Shown here one piece after another: positions 52,210 to 61,238 of a stretch of DNA of 64,000 nt. Location: positions 5,633-69,632 of the forward strand of contig CAZUEO010000009.1 in the NCBI GenBank assembly GCA_964619675.1. Direction: 5' to 3'. Below the pieces are notes generated by a model. The model saw only the letters and a list, made by a program, of their open reading frames with translations, did not search any database and was not told the origin of the DNA. This stretch comes from JAPLMW01 sp964619675. GTDB taxonomy: Bacteria > Planctomycetota > Phycisphaerae > Sedimentisphaerales > UBA12454. Position numbers and translations under genes: made by a program. Within the stretch, counting starts at the first letter, position 1, and every line of letters starts with the position of its first letter.

Positions 52210-53796
52210 TTATTCGTATAATCGTGTGGCCTCAGTCTCTTCAACGTCCCTGTCGAGCTGGTCATTTCTCATTGTCGCCTTGAAACGGATATCCCCGGCA
52301 GCTTTGGCTTTAACAGTAACTTCCCATACCGCTCTCGACCTTGCCGCAAGCGAAGGCAGCGGAGCAAAGGTAATTGTATCGCCGGCTAACGTGCCCTGCG
52401 TTGCACCGGCACTGCTTACATATTCCATTTGCGGCTCAAGCATTGCCTTGACAGCAATATTGGTGCCCACGGCAGAGCCCTGGTTTGTAACCATAATTCT
52501 GTAGGTTGTTTTATTACCAATCCTTACAGGGTCTGTCAGGTCGACAACCTCAAGCAGCACGGCAGGCACACCTCTGACTTCAGTTTGTGTGGTAGCAGTA
52601 ACCGCATCGGCACAGACTGCTGAAGCCTTTACGGTATCAACTACTGTTCCGATATTTTTCGGCATATACGTAACCGAGGTCTTGGCGGTAGCTCCGGGAT
52701 TGAGACTGGCGACCTTCCACATAACCTTATTCTGTACGAGCACGCCGCCCTGGCTTGCCCTGACAAAAGTAGCTGCCGCAGGAATTTCATCTTCTATAAT
52801 GGTACTAACAGCGGGCCAGTCGCCCGTGTTGGTCACAGAGATTTCGTAAGTAACCTCTCTGTCGATATATTGGGTTTCAGGGCCTGTTTTTGTTATACTC
52901 AATTTTGGCTGCCTGACGGCGGTTGTTACAATAGATGATTGAACATTTATACCCCCATCGGCAACAGCAACGGCATTATTAGTATATGTGCCGCTCCTTT
53001 GAGCCCTGGCGACAACCGAGATATTTCGAGCGGTGCCGGCAGCGAGAGTGCCGATAGGCGCTTCAATCCTGCTGGCGCCCTGAGCGGTTACAAGACCGCT
53101 GGGAAGCTGGTCAACAACCCTGACGTTATTAGCAGGGCCTGTGCCGGTGTTTTCAACTCTTATGGTGTAACTAATCGTATCGCATATCGATATCTCTGCA
53201 GGAGCGGTTTTCGTAACAACGATAATCGGCTGAACACTTACAGCCTGCAGGCAAACCGGCATCTTATAGGTAACATCCGCACAGTTCTGGACGACCCCGC
53301 TGGCGGTGGCAATTGCAATACCGGTGATTTCCTTCGTTTCTCTTGGTGCTACGCTGGGAAATACCCAGATAAGCTTATTGCCCTGAACAGTTGCCGGCGG
53401 ATTTGAACTCCTATGCTGGAAATTGCTGACGAGCGTATCCGTTACGACAACATCAGCCAGTGCAGAATCGGTCTGGTTCGTAACCCTTATTTGATATTCG
53501 AATTCCGCGCCTGTCTGTACCTGCGAGGGCATACACTTTTCAAGCTTTACAACACCGCAGTCTCCGCAGGGATAAATTCTTGTCGCACAATTGGGAACAG
53601 GCGCCGGCTTGGGACAAGGCGGTTCACACTCTTCCGGCAGCGGCATAGGCGCCGAACGACAGTTCTGGTCCCACATAAACTTTGCTGCCGGATCCGCAGG
53701 TTTCTGACCCTGCATACCCATCCACGTCTCACAGCTATAGCAGCCCCCAGCTACGACTAAACAGGCAAGTAATAATGTCAATAAAACCTTCTTCAT
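52210..53796 (-). CDS. DUF11-repeat outer-membrane lipoprotein, OmcB-like
   Basis: 528 aa. ATG 53796 is chosen because AGGAGG lies six bases upstream (an ATG two codons earlier would touch it). Lipoprotein signal with Cys19 (VVAGGC), then a Cys/Pro-rich segment (13 Cys in total, including CATRIYPCGDCG) and four DUF11 domains of about 110 residues. Order, repeat spacing and the C-terminal TYRIMVTNQGSAVGTN...ETEATRLYE closely recall chlamydial OmcB, the large cysteine-rich envelope protein. Probably anchored in the outer membrane. It has its own terminator. Confidence 0.85.
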   Translation of the reverse strand: MKKVLLTLLLACLVVAGGCYSCETWMGMQGQKPADPAAKFMWDQNCRSAPMPLPEECEPPCPKPAPVPNCATRIYPCGDCGVVKLEKCMPSQVQTGAEFEYQIRVTNQTDSALADVVVTDTLVSNFQHRSSNPPATVQGNKLIWVFPSVAPRETKEITGIAIATASGVVQNCADVTYKMPVCLQAVSVQPIIVVTKTAPAEISICDTISYTIRVENTGTGPANNVRVVDQLPSGLVTAQGASRIEAPIGTLAAGTARNISVVARAQRSGTYTNNAVAVADGGINVQSSIVTTAVRQPKLSITKTGPETQYIDREVTYEISVTNTGDWPAVSTIIEDEIPAAATFVRASQGGVLVQNKVMWKVASLNPGATAKTSVTYMPKNIGTVVDTVKASAVCADAVTATTQTEVRGVPAVLLEVVDLTDPVRIGNKTTYRIMVTNQGSAVGTNIAVKAMLEPQMEYVSSAGATQGTLAGDTITFAPLPSLAARSRAVWEVTVKAKAAGDIRFKATMRNDQLDRDVEETEATRLYE

Positions 53797-53810
53797 AACC
53801 ATCCTCCTTC

Positions 53811-53837
53811 AAAGGATATTCTCAAAAGGATATTCTC
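53811..53837. repeat. Short tandem repeat AAAGGATATTCTC x2
   Basis: Two exact 13-bp copies (53811-53823, 53825-53837) in the leader of the OmcB-like gene, right behind its ribosome binding site; a minus-strand TATAAT is at 53853-53848. Confidence 0.8.
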
Positions 53838-53970
53838 GTAAAGTAGTATTATAACACCTATAAGCAGAGTAATAAAGTACTTTTTCAAGAAAAATTACCT
53901 ATTTTGACAAAAAGTCTTGTTCTACCGCAATATTGGGTCTAAAAAATCTTCAATTTACTGCTTTATAATT

Positions 53971-53999
53971 TTGACGATTTTGGGCAGAAGGGCTATAAT
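53971..53999 (+). promoter_or_regulatory. Sigma70-type promoter of rmuC
   Basis: TTGACG (53971-53976), 17-bp spacer, TATAAT (53994-53999), about 28 bases of leader before the ATG at 54035. Confidence 0.7.
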
Positions 54000-54034
54000 T
54001 TCAAAAAAATTGAACTTGTCGGGAAACTGGTAGA

Positions 54035-55000
54035 ATGGAACAGATACTTATCATTGTTTTAATAATGGCCGTTTTGACGGTAATAGGGGTTTTACTGTGG
54101 TTTGCTATCCGCTCGCAGCTGGCGGAGATTAAGAAGGCACAGGAGAATCTGTCTGCCAGCCTTCAGCAATCTCTTATTTCAGGTCAGGATACAGTAAACA
54201 AAAATCTCCAGTTCCAGGTCCAGACCTTAGAGAGGCTCAATAATCAGCTCGGCCAGCTCCAGAGCACCGGCCAGAGGATAATGGAGCTAAGTTCGGATTT
54301 GAAAAACCTCCAGCAAATACTTGCAAGCCCCAAGCTCCGCGGCGGATTCGGGGAATGGTCGCTTGAAAAAATCCTGGCTGCCCTGCTGCCAGCCGATAGT
54401 TTCACCATTCAGCATTCGTTCCGCGACGGCAAAAAAGTTGATGCCCTGATAAAAATGCCGCAGTATTCAGTCCCGATTGATGCGAAATTTCCGTTGAGCA
54501 ATTTTGAAAAACTCCAGCAGGCCCAAAGTGATACTGAAAAACAACGATTCCACAAGGATTTTCTGAAAGATGTGCAGAAACACATCGACAAAATCGCAGA
54601 AAGCTATATCAAGCCTGACGAAGGAACGCTGGACTTTGCGATTATGTATATCCCCGCCGAAAATATCTATTATGAAGCAATGGTGAAAACCGCCGAAGAT
54701 ACAATAAGCGTTCAGGATTACGCGATGGAAAGGAAGGTTTTTCCGGTTTCGCCGAACCTGCTTTATGTCTATCTTATGACGATAGTGATGGGTCTTCACG
54801 GCCTGCAAATAGAAAAACAGGCCGCCGAGATACGGCAAAATCTCAAAACTCTCAATACCTCATTTGCGGATTTTATCACGCTGTGGGACACGCTCGGCAC
54901 ACACCTGCGAAATGCACAGGGCAAGCACGACGAGGGCCAGAAAAAACTCGACAAATTTGTAATGCAATTAGGACAAATACAAAACGAAAATAAGGTATGA
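54035..55000 (+). CDS. rmuC: DNA recombination protein RmuC homologue
   Basis: 321 aa: N-terminal membrane helix (about 3-24), a coiled coil (25-95), then the RmuC domain (100-290) with RGGFGEWSLEKIL, PIDAKFPLSNFEKL and the nuclease-like acidic and lysine residues. E. coli RmuC limits inversions at short repeats, and related proteins may cut DNA at stalled forks. It is shorter than the E. coli protein (475 aa). Its stop overlaps the following SDR gene by 4 bases. Confidence 0.92.
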   Translation: MEQILIIVLIMAVLTVIGVLLWFAIRSQLAEIKKAQENLSASLQQSLISGQDTVNKNLQFQVQTLERLNNQLGQLQSTGQRIMELSSDLKNLQQILASPKLRGGFGEWSLEKILAALLPADSFTIQHSFRDGKKVDALIKMPQYSVPIDAKFPLSNFEKLQQAQSDTEKQRFHKDFLKDVQKHIDKIAESYIKPDEGTLDFAIMYIPAENIYYEAMVKTAEDTISVQDYAMERKVFPVSPNLLYVYLMTIVMGLHGLQIEKQAAEIRQNLKTLNTSFADFITLWDTLGTHLRNAQGKHDEGQKKLDKFVMQLGQIQNENKV

Positions 55001-55758
55001 TATACGAAGATTTAAAAGGTAAAAGGGTTCTTGTAACAGGTTCATCGAGCGGAATCGGGGCTGCGACGGCAGAAATGTTTGCCGAGCAGGGCTGCTTCGT
55101 TGGTGTTCATTACTTCAGGACAAAAGAAGGTGGCGAAAAGACCTTTGCCGAAGTGAAAAAACTTTCCAATGGCTGTCTGCTTAAAGCTGATATGCGGGAC
55201 AAAAAACAGGTAACCAAACTTATAGATGATTTTGTCAAAAACGCAGGCGGTATCGATGTCCTTGTCAATAACGCAGGCTCACTTATAGCAAGGCAATTTT
55301 TTGCCGATGCAGCCGAAGAATATCTCGAAGATGTCTTTGCAACAAATGTTAAAAACGTATTCTTTGCGGCACAGGCAGTTCTCGAGCATTTAAAAAAGAC
55401 AAATGGTTGTATAGTTAATATCGGCTCAATTGCCGGCCATAGCGGCGGAGCAGGTGGCGGTGGTATTTATGCCGCTGCAAAGGCAGCGGTTGCGACAATG
55501 ACGATAGCAATGGCAAAGGAGTTTGCTCCCTTCGGCATCAGAGTCAACTCTGTTCTACCGGGTCTGATTGAAACCCGCTTTCACGAACAGTTCAGCACAC
55601 CTGAAAGACGCAAAGCCGTTGCCCAGCAAACACCGCTCGGCAGAAACGGCAGAGCTGAAGATGTTGCAAAGGCGATTTTATTTCTCGCAAGCGATGCGGC
55701 AGGATTTATCACGGGTGAATATATCGCTGTCAACGGCGGCCTGTATATGAGAGCATAA
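54997..55758 (+). CDS. SDR-family oxidoreductase (FabG-like)
   Basis: 253 aa, Rossmann fold with cofactor loop TGSSSGIGAATA (about 15-26), NNAG, catalytic Ser in NIGSIAGHSG and YAAAK (Tyr and Lys). Ends with the usual TGEYIAVNGGLYM. Substrate not predictable; it resembles 3-oxoacyl-ACP reductases and sugar dehydrogenases. It overlaps rmuC by 4 bases and precedes the permease by 6. Confidence 0.9.
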   Translation: MIYEDLKGKRVLVTGSSSGIGAATAEMFAEQGCFVGVHYFRTKEGGEKTFAEVKKLSNGCLLKADMRDKKQVTKLIDDFVKNAGGIDVLVNNAGSLIARQFFADAAEEYLEDVFATNVKNVFFAAQAVLEHLKKTNGCIVNIGSIAGHSGGAGGGGIYAAAKAAVATMTIAMAKEFAPFGIRVNSVLPGLIETRFHEQFSTPERRKAVAQQTPLGRNGRAEDVAKAILFLASDAAGFITGEYIAVNGGLYMRA

Positions 55759-55764
55759 AATTAT

Positions 55765-57144
55765 ATGTTGAAAAAACTCTCAGTCCTAATTTTATTGCCC
55801 TTACTTTTTGCCGTTTTAAGCCGATTTTCAGGATTGACTAATCAGCAGGCAATAATCGTCGGTGTTTTTTCAGTCTCCATTCTCGGCACGCTGCTTTTCT
55901 GGGATTTAAGATTAGGTTTTTTATTCGTCGGCAGCGGTGTGCTTTTTATGATTCATAGCATAAATATGGAGCAATTTATCCAGTATGCCTCGCTTGATGT
56001 GATTTTTTTCCTCGTGGGTATGATGATAGTTGTTGCCTCTATGAGGGACTGCGGCCTATTCGAATGGCTGGTAAGCGTCATATTAAAAACCAGAAACCTT
56101 AGCGGGATGGAGATGTTCACAATAATAATGGTTCTTTCAGCCGTCTTTTCCGGCCTTACAGGAGAGGCGGCCTCAATTGTTGTTATGATAGCCATCATTC
56201 TTGAGCTTTGCGATTTACTTGAAGTCAACCCTGTCCCGTTAATCATCTCCTCCGTTCTGGCAACGAATATAGGTTCGGCTGCAACATTGTTCGGCAATCC
56301 CATCGGCATCATTATAGCTTTAAGGGGAAAACTGAGTTTTGAGGATTTCCTTACTCATGCACTGCCAACTTCTGTTTTTCTTCTCGTAATTACTGTTTTT
56401 ATCCTCGGTCTGTGGTATCGAAAATATATAAAGGAACTTTCGTCAAAACTCAAATCCAAACGCGATGAAATACTCAGGCGGCATACGATTGGCTGGGATA
56501 TGGGAAAGCAGACAAGCCTTATTATTTTCACTGTAATGCTTTTTATTATAGCAATGCACAAAAGGCTGGAAATTTTATTTAGTCTTGAAAACAATACTCT
56601 TCTTATAATCACACCAATCGTTTTCGCAGGGTTTATAATATTTTTACATCGCGATAGAGCCATAAATTATATAGAAAACGGGGTCGAATGGGCATCTTTG
56701 CTGTTTTTTATGTTCCTTTTCGTGCAGGCAGGCGTGATACAATCCTCCGGCGTCGCAGGATTTTTTGCCCAGCGGCTTATGCACAGCAGCGGCGGCCAGG
56801 ACCAGTTATTGTGCGGTATTACAATTTTTTCCAGCGGTCTTTTGTCCGGGGTTCTGGATAATACGGTTGTAGTAGCTTCATTTGTACCTGTCGTTAAAAA
56901 TCTGCATATGACGCATATGACATTGCGGCCGCTTTGGTGGTGTTTGCTGTTTGGCGCCTGCTTAGGCGGCAACCTGACCGCAATTGGCTCGACAGCAAAT
57001 ATTATCGCAGTAGGTATGCTTGAAAGACAGCGGAAAATAAAAGTGAACTTTATAGAATGGCTGAAAATCGGAACAATTGTCAGTTTAGTTACTCTGATTG
57101 CAGCGTTTATTTGCATAACCCTGCTGCCTTTCTTCAATAAGTAA
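55765..57144 (+). CDS. SLC13/ArsB-type anion permease
   Basis: 459 aa with about eleven to twelve membrane helices in two repeats. Family features are FLVGMMIVVASMRDCGLFEWL, TGEAASIVVMIAIILEL, LATNIGSAATLFGNPIGI and a matching second-half hairpin GGNLTAIGSTANIIAVG, as in ArsB, NhaD and CitT transporters. The ion carried cannot be told. It starts 6 bases after the SDR gene. Confidence 0.85.
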   Translation: MLKKLSVLILLPLLFAVLSRFSGLTNQQAIIVGVFSVSILGTLLFWDLRLGFLFVGSGVLFMIHSINMEQFIQYASLDVIFFLVGMMIVVASMRDCGLFEWLVSVILKTRNLSGMEMFTIIMVLSAVFSGLTGEAASIVVMIAIILELCDLLEVNPVPLIISSVLATNIGSAATLFGNPIGIIIALRGKLSFEDFLTHALPTSVFLLVITVFILGLWYRKYIKELSSKLKSKRDEILRRHTIGWDMGKQTSLIIFTVMLFIIAMHKRLEILFSLENNTLLIITPIVFAGFIIFLHRDRAINYIENGVEWASLLFFMFLFVQAGVIQSSGVAGFFAQRLMHSSGGQDQLLCGITIFSSGLLSGVLDNTVVVASFVPVVKNLHMTHMTLRPLWWCLLFGACLGGNLTAIGSTANIIAVGMLERQRKIKVNFIEWLKIGTIVSLVTLIAAFICITLLPFFNK

Positions 57145-57184
57145 TATGGATTAAACGACCTGGTTTTGTTATAATAAGGAAAAT

Positions 57185-58105
57185 ATGAAAAAGGCAAATA
57201 TAATTGTAATGTGGATAACCGGCATAGTTTTGCTGGTTGCGTCAGCGTTAAAGATTCATCAACTGCTTACCGAGCCGATTATCAGTAAAACTTTTTGGGA
57301 GTCGTGGGAATTTTTTCTTATTCAAATACCGCTTGAGGCAGGTCTCGGTATCTGGCTGATAAGCGGCCTGTTCAGGAAGGCCGGCTGGCTGATCGTATTA
57401 ATCGCCTTCGGCGGATTTATCGGTGTTACATTATATAAAGGTTTTATCGGTGCCGAGTCCTGTGGCTGTTTCGGTGCTGTTCACGTTAATCCCTGGGTTA
57501 CGCTTGCTGCAGTTGATATCCCAATATTTATATTACTCGTGATTTTCAGGCCTAAAGGCTGCAAATTATTTCCCCCGCCATGGCCTAAACCGGCTCACTT
57601 CTTCGCTATTGCTATACCGACTTTTATTCTGCTGCCGGCGATTGAATATATCCTTATCACAAACAAGCCGCCGCTGAAGACCGACAAATACGAAGTTGTC
57701 GACACAAATGAGTGGACAACGTCAGAGCAGAATCTCTGGCCGATGCTGGAATACGTTGATATAAGAGAGCAGTTACAGACCGGCCTGTGGGTGATATTGA
57801 TGTATCATTATGACTGTCCCGATTGCGCCCAAGCGATACCGGAATACGAGCAAATACACAAATCGCTTAAAGGCAATGAAAACGCAATAAACTTTGCTTT
57901 TATTGAGATACCGCCATACGGCAATGAAAAACAGCAGATGGTAAGTCCCGACAGCGAGGTCGTCTGCGGCAGATTAAGCGACAAAAAGAAATGGTTTTTA
58001 CAGACGCCTGTGGCTGTCGTTCTCGATAACGGCCAAGCTCTCAAGGCCTGGGAAGGCACAGCTCCCGACTTTGACGAACTTCTCAATGCCGTCTTCGGCC
58101 AATAA
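57185..58105 (+). CDS. MauE/DoxX-like membrane protein with C-terminal thioredoxin-like domain
   Basis: 306 aa. The N-terminal part (about 5-125) has four helices and the cysteine pair ESCGCFGAV in a loop, as in MauE/DoxX redox-linked membrane proteins; a fifth helix is near 140-160. The C-terminal domain (about 170-300) resembles thioredoxin with a CPDC motif in MYHYDCPDCAQAIPEY. Such fusions probably pass electrons from the membrane part to the thioredoxin domain. AAGGA is at the start site. The convergent lipoprotein gene follows after 1 base. Confidence 0.8.
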   Translation: MKKANIIVMWITGIVLLVASALKIHQLLTEPIISKTFWESWEFFLIQIPLEAGLGIWLISGLFRKAGWLIVLIAFGGFIGVTLYKGFIGAESCGCFGAVHVNPWVTLAAVDIPIFILLVIFRPKGCKLFPPPWPKPAHFFAIAIPTFILLPAIEYILITNKPPLKTDKYEVVDTNEWTTSEQNLWPMLEYVDIREQLQTGLWVILMYHYDCPDCAQAIPEYEQIHKSLKGNENAINFAFIEIPPYGNEKQQMVSPDSEVVCGRLSDKKKWFLQTPVAVVLDNGQALKAWEGTAPDFDELLNAVFGQ

Positions 58106-58106
58106 A

Positions 58107-58595
58107 CTAAAGTTTCAATTCGATTGAATCCGTGAGATGTTTACCTTCAGCGGTGAAGCAGACTGCCTGCAAAACATACGTTTTATCGCCTGCGAGGTCA
58201 ATATCAAGATTAAGCTCAAACTTATAGCATCGCAGGTAATCCTGCCAAAAGCTGTAGTTTGTTTTTGCATCGGCAAGATTTACATCCGGCCAGAGATATA
58301 ATCTTGTGCCCTTCGACTTAGACGAGCGCGGCACATATTCGTAAAGCTCAAACCGCCAGATACCTGCCGTTTTTATACGTGCACCAAACTGGTCGAGCAT
58401 ATCAATATAAGCGGCTATCTGCCAGTTTTGGGTAAATTCGGCAAGCTGGTTGAATCTGATTTTTTCCGGAACAAAAAGGCACTTTTTCTGCATTTCGACG
58501 GCTGGAAAATCAGACTGCCGACTGCGAGCCTGCTCCTGGCAGCCGCAGGCAACCATCATAAAAAACAATGCGCAGACAGAAAGAACATATTTCAT
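58107..58595 (-). CDS. Lipoprotein of unknown function
   Basis: 162 aa with a lipoprotein signal (lipobox MVACGC, Cys19). The rest is beta-rich (ARIKTAGIWRFELYEYVPRS, LELNLDIDLAGDKTYVLQAVCF) and looks like a small immunoglobulin-like or C2-like sandwich; no family recognised. Its ATG shares a base with the ribBA stop, so it is the last gene of the ribBA run. Confidence 0.75.
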   Translation of the reverse strand: MKYVLSVCALFFMMVACGCQEQARSRQSDFPAVEMQKKCLFVPEKIRFNQLAEFTQNWQIAAYIDMLDQFGARIKTAGIWRFELYEYVPRSSKSKGTRLYLWPDVNLADAKTNYSFWQDYLRCYKFELNLDIDLAGDKTYVLQAVCFTAEGKHLTDSIELKL

Positions 58596-59791
58596 TACAA
58601 ATCCTCATCAAGAAAATGGCCAAGCCGGTATTTTTTTGTTTTCAGATAGTTTATATTGTGCGGCCCGGGTTTTGCCCGCAGCGGAATCTGCTGGACGATT
58701 TTTATGCCGTAAACCTCGAGCCGTGAAATTTTCTTGGGGTTGTTCGTGAGAATTTTTATCTGCCGCAGTCCCAAATCTCTTATTATTTGCGCCCCGATGC
58801 CGTAATCACGCCTGTCGGCCCGAAAGCCGAGTTTGAGATTTGCCTCGATAGTATCAAGTCCTTCTTCCTGAAGTTTATACGCGTGCAGTTTATTGGCAAG
58901 TCCGATACCCCTGCCTTCCTGTCTTAAATAGACTATCGCTNNNNNNNNNNACTCGCATCTTTGCGAATGGAACAAATCGCCGGTCAGGCATTCAGAATGA
59001 ACTCTAACCAGTACGGGGTCATTGATAACTATTGGATTGCCTTCTTCATCGAGCTTGCCGATATCTCCCTTGCAAAGTGCCAAATGAGGTTCGGCACTGG
59101 TTATACTTTCGTACCCGATAAGCTGAAATTCACCATAATCGGTCGGCAGAAAAACAGACTGTATTCTTTTTACCTGGCTTTCCCTCTGGAGCCGGTATTC
59201 AATGAGCTTTGCGATGGTAGTAATTTTAAGATTATGTTTTTTACAGAACTCCAGCAGCTGCGGCACCCGTGCCATAGAGCCGTCTTCATTCATAATTTCG
59301 CAAATAACACCGGCTGGTTTCAATCCAGCCAGTCTCATCAAATCGACCGCTCCTTCTGTTTGTCCTGCCCGCGTGAGAACCCCGCCGTCTTTTGCCCGCA
59401 GCGGGAAGATATGGCCGGGCCGCACAAGGTCCGTCGGCCTGGCTTTGTCTGCAATTGCTGTTTTTATTGTTTGTGCCCGGTCCGCAGCGCTGATTCCGGT
59501 AGTAATTCCCTCGGCAGCATCAATGCTTACGGTAAAGGCTGTGCCGAGCCTGGTGGTATTTTCAATTGTCTGCGGATGCAGAGCAAGCGAATCGCACTTT
59601 TCACCTGACATCGGCAGACAGATAAGTCCCCTGCCGAATGTCGCCATAAAGTTAATCACTTCAGGCGTTACAGCCTGGGCCGCACAGACAAGGTCTCCTT
59701 CATTTTCCCTGTCTTCATCGTCGACAAGGACAATCATTTTGCCTTTTTTAAGGTTGTCAAGAACCTGCGAAATTTCACTAAACTCTGTCAT
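58595..59791 (-). CDS. ribBA: Bifunctional DHBP synthase/GTP cyclohydrolase II (interrupted by an assembly gap)
   Basis: Makes dihydroxybutanone-4-P and the pyrimidine precursor, the two starting points of riboflavin. RibB half (about 1-205) has VDDEDRENEGDLVCAA and TRAGQTEGAVDL; the RibA half has HSECLTGD and YLRQEGRGIGLANK. Ten Ns (58941-58950) fall between SQRCE and AIVYLRQ, where the family has about 18 residues including two of the three zinc cysteines (CxxG region). So roughly 40 more bases are missing than shown; the gene is probably intact in the organism. The frame happens to stay open through the Ns. Confidence 0.93.
   Translation of the reverse strand: MTEFSEISQVLDNLKKGKMIVLVDDEDRENEGDLVCAAQAVTPEVINFMATFGRGLICLPMSGEKCDSLALHPQTIENTTRLGTAFTVSIDAAEGITTGISAADRAQTIKTAIADKARPTDLVRPGHIFPLRAKDGGVLTRAGQTEGAVDLMRLAGLKPAGVICEIMNEDGSMARVPQLLEFCKKHNLKITTIAKLIEYRLQRESQVKRIQSVFLPTDYGEFQLIGYESITSAEPHLALCKGDIGKLDEEGNPIVINDPVLVRVHSECLTGDLFHSQRCEXXXXAIVYLRQEGRGIGLANKLHAYKLQEEGLDTIEANLKLGFRADRRDYGIGAQIIRDLGLRQIKILTNNPKKISRLEVYGIKIVQQIPLRAKPGPHNINYLKTKKYRLGHFLDEDL
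58941..58950. other. Assembly gap (10 N)
   Basis: The only run of Ns, inside the RibA domain of ribBA. Its length is a placeholder; comparison with the family suggests a true gap of about 50 bases. Confidence 0.97.
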
Positions 59792-59807
59792 AAAATCTAA
59801 CTATCGA

Positions 59808-60404
59808 CTATTTCTCAAACTGCTCAATATACTTTGTTCCTACGCGGATGTAAATAAGTATCGCGACTATGGCAGTTCCCGCTGCTGACCACCATAAAAA
59901 TCTTAAAAACCATATCCAGCCGCCAACGACTTTGGATATTTCCGGCGCAACAATAATCGCGGCTGTCATACTGATTTGCAGAACCGTAGCTATTCTCCCG
60001 ACTGTGACAGGCGTCGGTTTTACCTGAAAGGTTAGAAAATGAAGTATAACAAAGCCAATCAGTAAAAACATATCTTTTGCTATAATCAGAACGGCAACAG
60101 TCGGCGGCAGCCTAAAACCGCTGACAGCGGTCTTTTCAATTGACAAAAGTACGCAGGCACAGGCTATAAGAAGTTTATCGGCCATCGGGTCGAGAAACGC
60201 ACCAAGCGGGGTTGCCTGTTTTTTCTTTCTGGCAATATAACCGTCGTAGGCGTCACTAAAAGCCATAAACAATAAAAGCAGCAGCGACAGGTATCGAAAC
60301 GGTGTTCCCATCGCCGGGTGATTGATTTTCAGCATACAGATAACAAAAGGCACAATAAGCAGTATTCGCAAAATAGTTATCCTATTGGCGTGATTGAGCT
60401 TCAT
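59808..60404 (-). CDS. pgsA: CDP-diacylglycerol-glycerol-3-phosphate 3-phosphatidyltransferase
   Basis: Makes phosphatidylglycerol phosphate in the inner membrane. 198 aa with about five helices and the full CDP-alcohol phosphotransferase motif D-x2-DG-x2-AR-x8-G-x3-D-x3-D (from DAYDGYIAR to DPMADK). Length is normal. It overlaps the SDR gene upstream by 4 bases; ribBA follows 16 bases later. Confidence 0.93.
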   Translation of the reverse strand: MKLNHANRITILRILLIVPFVICMLKINHPAMGTPFRYLSLLLLLFMAFSDAYDGYIARKKKQATPLGAFLDPMADKLLIACACVLLSIEKTAVSGFRLPPTVAVLIIAKDMFLLIGFVILHFLTFQVKPTPVTVGRIATVLQISMTAAIIVAPEISKVVGGWIWFLRFLWWSAAGTAIVAILIYIRVGTKYIEQFEK

Positions 60405-61144
60405 AAGCCCTTGCCTCCGTCAACATTGATAACCTGACCTGTGATGTAATCGTTTTCAATAAGAAATTTCACCGCCTGTGCAACTTCTTCCGGCTTGCCT
60501 GTTCTGCCTGCCGGAATGTGGGCAATAATTTTTTTCTTCTGCCCGGCGGTAATATTTTTTTGCCAGTTTATAATCCCAGGCGCAACGGCATTAACAGTAA
60601 AATCCGGCGCAAGCTCTTTTGCCAGCGATTTTGTCGTTGCGACAAGAGCTGCTTTTGATGCGCAGTATATACTGAATCCCGCCGGTGGTCTTTGTGCAAC
60701 AATATCGGCGATATTTATTATTTTGGCTGCAGGTTTTTGCTTTCGTTTGATTTTTTCACGGACGAGCCGGACAAATCTTCGCATCATTTCCATCGCTGCA
60801 GCAAAATTTATATCAAGTGTTTGTTTGATGTATTCATAAGTGATATTTTCGATAGTCTTTTTTTCAAAAGCTGCTGCTGCATTGATTAAAATTTGCGGTT
60901 TTTTAAATTTTTCGATATCGACAAAAATCTTTTCGATATTTTCCGGTTTCGCAAGGTCGGTTTGAATAAAAAGGCTTTCCATTTTCAGCCTGCCGAGTGC
61001 CGTCCGAAGTTTTTTCACTTCAGCATCGTTTTTATGATATATGCAGATACAGTTTACCCCCGCCTTTGCAAGGGACAGTATAATTGCCCCGGTTAGTTTC
61101 CCAGTAGCACCTGTGATTACTGCTGTTTTACCCTTAATTTCCAT
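60401..61144 (-). CDS. SDR-family oxidoreductase (pteridine reductase/FabG-like)
   Basis: 247 aa. Cofactor loop ITGATGKLTGAI (about 9-20), NAAAAFEKK, catalytic YCASK, and the C-terminal TGQVINVDGG. The early LTGAI in place of GIG and the HKND segment after strand 2 resemble pteridine reductase-type SDRs, which could suit a pterin/flavin context next to ribBA. First gene of the SDR-pgsA-ribBA-lipoprotein run, divergent from pdxJ. Confidence 0.82.
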   Translation of the reverse strand: MEIKGKTAVITGATGKLTGAIILSLAKAGVNCICIYHKNDAEVKKLRTALGRLKMESLFIQTDLAKPENIEKIFVDIEKFKKPQILINAAAAFEKKTIENITYEYIKQTLDINFAAAMEMMRRFVRLVREKIKRKQKPAAKIINIADIVAQRPPAGFSIYCASKAALVATTKSLAKELAPDFTVNAVAPGIINWQKNITAGQKKKIIAHIPAGRTGKPEEVAQAVKFLIENDYITGQVINVDGGKGL

Positions 61145-61192
61145 ATCTATAATATTAACGTTATTTTAAGACCGTGAAAAGCAGTTTTTCCC

Positions 61193-61220
61193 TTGCCTGG
61201 TTATTCCTGCTGAGTATAAT
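61193..61220 (+). promoter_or_regulatory. Promoter of pdxJ
   Basis: TTGCCT (61193-61198), 16-bp spacer, TATAAT (61215-61220); ATG of pdxJ at 61239, with CAGGG as weak ribosome binding site. Confidence 0.6.
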
Positions 61221-61238
61221 TTTTTCAAGGCAGGGATT

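Noticed and set aside
58595..59791. Zinc-less GTP cyclohydrolase II variant
   Set aside because: The missing cysteines coincide with the run of Ns.
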